Shown here piece after piece: positions 53,813 through 64,000 of a stretch of DNA of 64,000 bases (its first letter is position 1; each line of letters starts with the position of its first letter). The notes under the pieces were generated by a model, which saw only the letters and a list, made by a program, of their open reading frames with translations, was not told the DNA's origin and did no database searches. The stretch is from Salminus brasiliensis (Eukaryota; Chordata; Actinopteri; Characiformes; Bryconidae), in contig NC_132896.1 of the NCBI RefSeq assembly GCF_030463535.1, positions 29,728,709 through 29,792,708 on the forward strand, read 5' to 3'. The position numbers were made by a program, and so were the translations under genes.

Positions 53813-54164
53813 GTGGGTGTTATAGACTAGACTTGTTTATCAGCCCACTGGTATTTCTGCTTATCTCACTTTTATCCTAACGCACGGTTGAGTGCTGGTT
53901 TATGCATGAGATGAAGGAGTTTTGCCTCCTTCAGTTTGAGTTCCGTATTTTTAAAGCTTTTAAGACACTCCACTGAGCTCTTCAGGACCAGTTGCACTTC
54001 AGTGGAACACACACCCACACCCCAACGTACTGTACTTGGGCAACAAACTGACAAGGGCTTGATTTGTGGGGGGTACAGGAGGACGCCACCCTTCCAGTAA
54101 GGAAGGAAAAAAAAGATAAGAATCATCTCCCACTGACTTTGACTTTGTCAGAGGTTTGATGTTG

Positions 54165-54402
54165 ATACACTTTTAAAATGAAAGGTGCTACAAAGGGTTC
54201 TTTAGGTGATGCCAATCGAAGAACCGTTTGTCATTCCATCGAGAACCATATTTGTAAATGAGATGTAAGTGGGAAGATCCTTTTAAAGGTGTAAAGAAAT
54301 CGATTTAAAGGTTCTTCACACTCGCATCTCTTTCAGAGAAATGGTTCTTTATGGAAGCGAAATGGCATCGCTTAAACAACCTTTAGTAGGACCTTTAATT
54401 GT
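54165..54402 (+). mobile_element. MITE family B, copy 2
   Basis: 'aaaggtgctacaaagggttc' at the left, mirrored by 'aacctttagtaggacctttaa' at the right. 'ggttcttcacac' inside is shared with the copy at 12024. Confidence 0.65.
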
Positions 54403-54930
54403 AGACAAAAGTCTTACACAGAAACTCAGCACCTAGATTTAATATTAGACATTTGAGTGTTTAGTAAGTCCGTTCTTGACCTCTGTGTGTCCACTATGTA
54501 TATTTTGCTAAATTATTCCCGCAGCTGCTTCAGAATTTTGTGAATTCCTGGCACTAGCAGTGCTCCCAATACTAAGACGGTAGGGACCTAACTCGCACCT
54601 CTTCCGATACATGCCAAGCCAGCCACCACTTATTTTCTTTTTATACTGCTGCCGATGCGGCATCACACCCAATTGTTCCGAGAAAAGCGCAGGGTCCCCA
54701 GCTCCACCACACTAACAGACACTTGTGCAGGCCAACATTGCTTAAGAGTGATGATGACAGAGCGCCGTCTAGCCACATGGAGAGAGCACGGCCTATTGTG
54801 TACTCCCAGTCTCCGGCTGCCGATGGCAAAGCAGCATGGCTCCTGTGAAAAGGTAGTAGACTGAGTAAACTGTTATCAACTGTGATCAGTGATGCTGAAT
54901 GCGTTATTTCATTACATTTATGTTTTATAT

Positions 54931-57000
<2,070 letters not shown>

Positions 57001-57002
57001 AT

Positions 57003-57445
57003 AGTATGACCAACCCTGGTTAGGAATGAACTCGGCCCATTCTATCAGCTCCACTGCCCATATAGGAGCACTGTGTAGTTCTACAATTCCAGACTGTATC
57101 CATCTGTTTCTCTGCAGACTTTGTTAATTAGCCTTCTTTCACCCTGTTCTTCAATGCTCAGGACCACACAGGACTGACCACCACAGAGCAGGTAGTATTT
57201 TGGTGGTGGGTCATTCTTAGCTTTGCAGTGTTGGGCTGGTACAAGTGGATCAGACACAGCAGTGCTGCTGGAGTTATTAAACACCTCAGTGCAGCTGGAC
57301 TGAGAAAAGTCCACCAACCACAAATATCCTAACAGCAGCGTCCTGTGAGCACTGATGAAGGACTGGAGGATGAGCAACACAAACTGTGCAGCCACAGATA
57401 CAGAGCTTCTGTCTCTGACTGTACAGCTACAAGGTGGACCAATAG
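57003..57445. repeat. DNA-transposon-like repeat, truncated
   Basis: 'ctgcagactttgttaattag', 'cagagcaggtagtattttgg' and 'gtggatcagacacagcagtg' are phrases I associate with an abundant otophysan repeat with family C-type ends (from memory, unverified). Neither terminus is present. Confidence 0.45.
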
Positions 57446-58299
57446 AGTGGACAGTGTTTTGTGGGACCTATAGGCTACGAAGAAGGTGTTTTCATAGGAC
57501 AGAGACTATTTACATATATTAGTCTTTAAGGACCACTACCAGAAACGGCCTACCTAATTCTAAAGGATAAAAAGTTTTCCTAAAAAAAAAAAATAAAAAC
57601 GTTAACACAATCATAGCAAACCTGGTAATGTTGATTAAACCCAGGCATTGCTTTCCTCTGTAGGTCGCTCCTGTCTCATTCGAGCTCATGTCTGTGTCTG
57701 CAAAGCGAGATGGCTTATCAAAGTAAATCTGAAAGCTCTAACCTTTCTGAAGCAGACATACTGAGCTTGTAAATCAGGGCATCTTCAGAGGCAGAGCAGA
57801 AAGGACGGCGCGCCTACTCCCTTATAGATTCCACCGCAGGTCGTGAAGATTTCCACACAGCGGTGTTGCTGGATGTGTCAGGTCTAATCAGAGCCTGATC
57901 TGTAGCACGTTTCTGTGCTTTAGCGATGAGCACAGGGCGAAAAGGAAGGCAGCTGAGCCTGAGTGCTGTAGACCTGTGGGTGAATATTCCTTTCGAGAGC
58001 TGGGGAAGACCTACCGGTCTGTTTTCTTCGATACCACATTTTCTGGTTTCATATTTAGTCACAGTTAATGCTTATTCTAGATGTTTAGGCGTGAAACGTT
58101 GCCCAAAGGTCAAACTGAAGCATGTCGGTTGTGTATAAAACAGTAGGGCCTACGATCATGACAGGAGCCTCCATACTGAGACTTGGCCGATTGAGTCTTT
58201 CTGCTGTAATTATAATCACAGAAAATTGGTCTTTTGTTTAAGACTGTAAATAAAAAGAAAACTGGCCTTGCAGTAGTGGTGAACCTCAGCAGGTCAGAA

Positions 58300-59330
58300 A
58301 GACGTTCGGGTTGACCTCAAACCCAACTTGAGTTTGGAATCAACCTCCAACAGACACGGAATTTTGGTTGGAAATCAAAGTCACATATCTGACATTGGGT
58401 TTACATCATTCTCCAACGTTAGACAGATGTTGAATTTTGGTTATAGAACACCATTGAAACCGACAGATTAACATCTAAAAATGTGATTGTGCTGTGTGGA
58501 CGTTAACTCTACATTTTAGCAGGTGTTCGATTTTGGTCACCACGAGGTAAAGGTTTGCATTTTACATTAATATAACATTATAATGAGACGTTTAGAAGAT
58601 GTTGAATTTTGGTAAGTTTGCTTTATAACCCATAAAATATCAATGTCTAATAATGCCAACAAGATTGTGACGTTTAGCAGATGTTGGACTACATGTTGGT
58701 ATTACACTTATGTGACATTGGCATGTGATGTTTGAAAGATGTTGGATTTAACTTACTTACCATCAGAACTTAAAAGCACAAAATATTAATGTCTAATGAT
58801 GTTAAAAAAGACACATCAAGTGGGCGTTAAGATTATAAAGTTTAGCAGATGTCAGGTTCGACGGCTAAATGTTGGTATTACATGTTAATATGATGTTAGC
58901 ATGTTTGGAATATTTGGAAGACGTTGGATTTAGTTTTTTGTTACCTGATAACAACTAACAACATCTATTAATCTGTAACGTCTAGCTAACGTTTTGGTAA
59001 TGTGACACCAGGATTTAAAAAAATGACAAAATATCAGTATCTAATGACGTTACAAAGTTACATGAAGTGCATAACATTAAGATTATGACGTTTAACAGAC
59101 TGGATTGGATTTCGGGCTCCATATCTCATGACTAAATGTTGGTATTTTATGTAAATATGATATCAGCAGGTTTGGAAGACGTTGGGTTTTGGTTACGTAA
59201 AATCACAATCTAAAAACAACAGCTGTCGTCAGTGCTAGACATTGCCCTGACATTGAATTTTGTACATCACGACCAACATTCAACCATAACAACATCTATC
59301 GTCAATGTTGACGTTGGTGGCAGTTGGAAG
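58300..59330. repeat. Degenerate tandem array, 'gttgg(a/g)ttt(t)gg' motif
   Basis: The pattern 'gacgttt-agcagatgttgga' returns at about 58430, 58600, 58670, 58730, 58843, 58910, 59085 and 59170, interleaved with 'atgttggtatta' and 'atcaatgtctaat'. Spacing is irregular (about 60-200 bases). It looks like an old, diverged satellite-type array. Confidence 0.6.
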
Positions 59331-59339
59331 CCGTGATGG

Positions 59340-59517
59340 CTAGTTAGTTTAATCACCTGGTTTCTGCACAAGCTGATCTTTATTTGGGAACCAAAGTTTA
59401 TGGGGACGCTTTCAGTCCCTCAGACTATTTAGGGAAATGTTATCCGTGTGCTTTCTCTGACCAGGCTCACGGGAGGCACTGTGAGTTTAACCATTCGCCA
59501 TGCTGCAGTGTGTGCAC

Positions 59518-59548
<31 letters not shown>

Positions 59549-61200
59549 AGTGTGTAAGTGTGTGAGTAAGGCAGCAGCAGTGTAATCTTTCTCAGGGGCA
59601 TCTTTCCTCTCTTCTCCTCCTTTCTCTGCTCCTCTCCTTACCCCTCCTTTCTCTTGTTCCGCTTTACAATGGCGTATTGTTTTCACTGGGGTTGGCTGCT
59701 ATAACCCTGTCCAGCCATCGCATCGCCTCTAACAGCTCGCTTCCTCTGCTGCTTGGCTTTAGTGTCATGTCTCTGGATTGATCTGACCAGCGTGGGTGCG
59801 CACGAACCATTTTCACCTTGCCGCGTCCTTGTGCCATTTTCCTGTGGAGGAAAACGGCTCCTCTAGGAAAGTGTTGCTTTTAGGTTGCTTTTTTTTTTTA
59901 AGTGCAGCTCTCTGCTGTGTTGAGATTGAGGTGGATTGAAAATTGGGCTTGGCATGAAATCAATGAAGGCTAGTTGACAAAGCAGCATGTAGTGGTGATT
60001 CACATCCACTAAGCCATATCCCCACAGTATTTAATCACTATTATCATAAATTATGTCACAGTTTACTTTTCTCATCATGTATATGGATATTTTGTGAGCT
60101 TAAAGAACACTAACATAATTAGTGAAAATGAACTGAATTTAGTGAAGCATGGTCGGTGAGACGTACAACAAATATTAACGTAGGGGAGTAAGAAATGATC
60201 AATATATCCAAGCATCGTGATATTATGTTTCGTATACTGTATTCTCAAAAATCCATAATTTAAATATAAAGAATGGTGGCAGACAGCAGTTCATTTTGTG
60301 TTGTGTTTAAACCTCTGACCACTAGAGAGCAGCGTTGTACTCCCGCTGTAAATCCCACTGTTCTGATTGGATAAAAAGATTTTATGCATATAATATGGTG
60401 TATTTTTATACTTTAACAGTTAAAAAATCTTAATAAATGACGTTGTTCACAGTAATGCAGTATATTGTATCATGATTCCTAAATTTTACTGCTTGACGGT
60501 GTGTTTTTTTTATTGGCAGAAACTCAATATCAGTTAAATATTAGTATATTATCTTAATAAATTATTGCTTTTTTTTTTTTGCACAATATCTACATGCTCC
60601 GAAATGACTGGAATTAAATAGGTTTTTGGCTTCTCTTGTAAAGCTGCCATCATTAAGCTAATATTAAATATCGGTTCCTGTTTCTAGGTAGTAATGAATG
60701 CATTAGCAGCCAGTTTCCTTCACAGTAATGATGTCTGGTCAAAGCTAATGGTGATTTGCTATTGGAAATGACCTTTTAGTCGAACCCCCCACTTTTAGTA
60801 CCAGTTTTATCCCTGATGTCATTCCATTACTTTATTAGCTGAAGTAAAGTTGGTTATAGGAGCCTTCGGAGTGAACTCAAGGGTTGCCTTCAGAACCATG
60901 ACCCCTGATTTGATCGGCTTTAGGGTGCAAACTTCTCCTTCTGTTAGCAGACTGCTGACATTTTTTTCATTTACAAGTCTTAAGTAAGTTATTTAGTTAG
61001 TGAGCTAAAGGCTGGCTTAGGCACACTGAGGCTAACCAGTCTGAGGGTGAGTGGTGTCCAGTTGAAAACGATACCTCTCAGTCTTCCCTCTCGCCAGTTT
61101 CATGCATGTCCAAGGGGTGAATTGAAGTTGTTGAGAGGATGTTAAAAACAGTATTGAAATGAAGCCCTGGATCATAGTCTGTATCTAATGTTATTAACTA
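59340..61200. other. Non-coding stretch
   Basis: Short (TG)n at 59530-59546, T-rich runs, and a diverged partner of the 3990-4280 repeat near 60780-60950. No exon is supported. Confidence 0.35.
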
Positions 61201-61209
61201 CAGTATATA

Positions 61210-61480
61210 ACTATATTGTTATTATAAAAGGTAAAGGTGCACGTATTTGTCACTGTACACTGTACAGCGAAATGTGTCCTCCGCATTTAACCCATCTGTG
61301 GTAGTGAACACACACACACACACACACACACTAGTGAACTAGGGGCAGTGAGTACACACCCAGAGCAGTGGGCAGCCAACTCCAGCGCCCGGGGAGCAGA
61401 GAGGGTAAAGGGCCTTGCTCAAGGGCCCAACAGTGGCAGCTTGCCGAGCCTGGGTATTGGGAATCGCCACCTGAGCCACC
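61210..61480 (+). repeat. Interspersed repeat with (CA)n core
   Basis: 'cagcgaaatgtgtcctccgc' before and 'gggcagtgagtacacaccca' after a (CA)n (61311-61330). This is a phrase widely scattered in fish genomes (from memory). Locally GC-rich; no coding signal. Confidence 0.5.
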
Positions 61481-61489
61481 ACTGTCCAA

Positions 61490-64000
61490 TAGTATGTAAT
61501 ATATACTTTAATAATAATGGGTATATATAATATATACCCACCTTGACCTTTTTTGGCCCTTTGTCCACCACAGTCTTTGCACTTTGGGCCCTCTGAACCA
61601 GTTTAGAAAGCTTTATGGTCACTGAGTCACGGTGGCATAACACCAAACCGGACACATCTAGGGACATTTCGGGCAGCACTCTACCTCGCTTGATCTTTAT
61701 CTTTAGCTATATGAACACTAGTTACATTGAGAACCTTCTTGAGCCCCCACGTCATCCACGCTGACCTTATTTGCCAGCTAAACCAACAGCCCACCCCTCC
61801 TCCCCTCCCCGATGCCCTGAGTGGCTCTAATGAAGTCACGGAGAAAAGGCATCTTCTGCTTCAGTACCAATCGGCCTGACTTCTGCGCTGGAGCACGCAT
61901 GCCTCGTCTGTTTGTGCTCACACGCTGCCTTATTAGCCAGATAATACAGCAGCTAGCCGCCGTCCTCAGTATAAATAGCACTGTGAGTCCACAGTCACAC
62001 AAAAGAGCTCAGCGTGGAGAGCCAGAACAGGGGAATGGAGAATCACTTTGGAAAGAGCTGGAAACAATTTATTTAAGAGGTGCAAGGAATGGTCTCGGAC
62101 ATGAGGGGGAAGAACTGAAGGAGCTGTATTGCCAATTTGTGAAGGTTCAGGACAGATGTAACTTAAATACATTCATCATCAATTTAGAAGTAGACCTATA
62201 TCAAAGTAATTCACTCATTCATCTGTTCAACTTATTTATCACTTTAGCTCATTATACAAGGCAACCAATTAGAACAGAAGTCATTATCATGTCACAAAAA
62301 ACATTAGGCCTACATTTTAATACATCTGAATATTCAGCCTCAGCAACTTGTTAAGCCCCGCCCATTCACAATTCAGCTATAAGGAGTGTTTCAGTCCAGA
62401 CTGCTTTTTGATTGAGGCACATTACAAGGTAGCCAATGAATACCGAGCTCATTTACATGCACCAGAGCTCATTAACATATGAGCTTTATTGATCTATTCC
62501 AATCTAAAAGGCAGAGTAACAGACAGTTGATAAATGGTCGTGTAAAAATGAAATACTTTTGGTGCGTAAACCCAAATAAACCTCATAAGTGGTCTCAAAA
62601 CTCAAGAACAGAATCAGAACGTGGGTCATCTAAAGGAAATGAGTAACTAACTGCACTTGAGTTCTTGAAGTGTGACTCACTAATGAGAAAGCAAGAATGT
62701 CTGTATTCCTACCAGGATATTTTTAGGGTCCAAACCAAGGATTTTAGCTCATATTTAATAGCAAGGAGTGCAGTTCTGATCTTTATGTGTTCTAGACCTT
62801 TTGGGTCAGTGCTGTTACCATGCTGTAACGAGCCTCTAGCCAGCATCTCTCCTAATGTGCAGAAATGAATATGGACTATATGATTTAAAGAGCTCTTGCT
62901 ATGGAAAACCCCATTTCCATCCTATTTTTAAAAAATGAAAGACGTCTGGTATTTTTACACCCCCCCCCTTTCTGCACAGTCCATCTACATATTTGTGATG
63001 TCACATAAATATTGCATGTGCATATGTCAGGCTGTTCAGCCTACAAAGGTTTAGCTCCACCCTTTTACTCTGAAGTTAGGATTCAGAGCTGGATTGCCTT
63101 TTAAATGCAGTGCAATACAGGACAGCCAATCAGAACAGAGCTCATTTAAATATATCAATATTAAAGGTCTTATATCAGGGAAAATCAGATTGTTTTATTA
63201 AATGAAAATGTGTAATGGAGTATTTAAATGTTGCTGTATATACGTATTTACATATATACAGTATTTACATATATATACTTTTTTCATTTTGTGATGTCAC
63301 AACTACCAAAACAGCCTACTTTGACTTAATAAAAAGCTTATATGTAAATGAAGATGAAGAAATAAGAGACTTTTTGGTGTGATATGGGCACAATAAGTGA
63401 ACCTTGGGGTTGTGGGGGTGGTGCAAGGCGTATTACAGATGTGGGCCTTTTAATGGCACAGTAACAAAAACAGCGTGTTTAATTATAAAAGCTATAGAGA
63501 GGCTAGAAACAGTCATGCAGATATGAAGCTCTTTTCACTGTGACTTGGGGGCCATAAGTGAATTCCAAGGTGAAAAGAAATTAAACACGGTGTAGACAGG
63601 GGCGCTGCCAGGGATTCAGGCCCCTATGAAAAGATATTGCACTGGGCCTCACAACTCAAAAACGTCTGCCAAAATACTCAATTAATACAGTAATGTCAGT
63701 CACAGGCTCTTAGAGTCGTCCTAACCCCTTAGACGCCGTCCCTGGGTGTAAGATATGGGCCCTAACAGATCTATTTAAAGCAAGGTTGGGAAATAGCTAT
63801 TCCTCTACTGTATAGAGGAATTATGGCTGTTTTGGGATCATACACCCACTCGAATGTGCACAATAACGTAGGACAGAAAATGTGGCATATGGGCCCTTTA
63901 ATGCAGTAGATTTCCAGCTGTTTATTAAAAACACATTGAAATCAGACCCAACCTGAGTGTTTCTAGCTAAGATCAGCCTGAGGACATTCCAGCTTTAGTA
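61490..64000. other. Right-hand end of the window, no gene recognised
   Basis: Contains repeat E copy 2 at 63594-63745. Several plus-strand open frames exist, the longest 61821-62354 (177 codons), but its last 70 codons are translated AT-rich sequence with no domain. No splice-consistent exon could be joined to 53798. Confidence 0.4.
63594..63745 (+). repeat. Interspersed repeat family E, copy 2
   Basis: 'ggcgctgccagggattcagg' then 'aatgtcagtcacaggctctt'. Parallel to the copy at 55798-55960. Confidence 0.6.

Noticed and set aside
61821-62354. 177-codon plus-strand ORF
   Set aside because: Composition drifts into translated AT-rich DNA. No homology is recognised and no exon partners were found.

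Overview
The window is animal genomic DNA and almost certainly comes from a ray-finned fish. It has split genes with GT/AG introns, vertebrate-specific orthologues, many (CA)n/(TA)n microsatellites, tRNA-derived SINEs and families of short inverted-repeat transposons of the kind common in otophysan fishes such as characins and catfishes. The otophysan placement is inference from repeat flavour, not from a search. I see no bacterial, viral or plasmid gene, no CRISPR array and no operon.

Layout, left to right: (1) 129-6049 (+), the 3' part of a CRACD/CRACDL-type (KIAA1211 family) actin-capping regulator whose 5' end lies outside the window. (2) 9091-16769 (-), tmem109, four exons. (3) 18197-27319 (-), rnf20, the Bre1-type E3 ligase for histone H2B, 21 coding exons plus a 5' non-coding exon near 28.0 kb. 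(4) 28.1-31.7 kb, an AT-rich spacer full of hairpin repeats between the head-to-head genes rnf20 and aldob. (5) 32497-36584 (+), aldob, liver-type fructose-bisphosphate aldolase, with a TATA box, CCAAT box and non-coding first exon just upstream. (6) 37030-43636 (-), an eight-exon ankyrin-repeat gene that I could reconstruct from matching splice phases but cannot name; its last exon runs into a SINE. (7) 44551-50600 (-), maea, the RING-type subunit of the CTLH/GID ubiquitin ligase, nine exons. (8) 53798 onward (+), a probable first coding exon of an unidentified gene, followed by about 10 kb in which I recognise only repeats.

The genes do not form a pathway. rnf20 and aldob are also near each other on human 9q31, so that adjacency is probably conserved synteny; the other neighbours are unlinked in human. 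Reading frames were rebuilt by hand. For tmem109, rnf20, aldob, the ankyrin gene and maea every exon junction keeps phase and no frameshift or premature stop was found.

The least explained items are the ankyrin gene with its unfamiliar N-terminus, 39-nt microexon and SINE-derived tail; an apparent duplication of a 17-20 residue segment across exons 1 and 2 of tmem109; the near-perfect hairpins and triplicated 96-bp unit between rnf20 and aldob; a 23-bp GC-rich minisatellite inside rnf20 intron 1; and a 61/63-matched hairpin at 51.2-51.5 kb. I did not find convincing evidence for a new multi-gene system.
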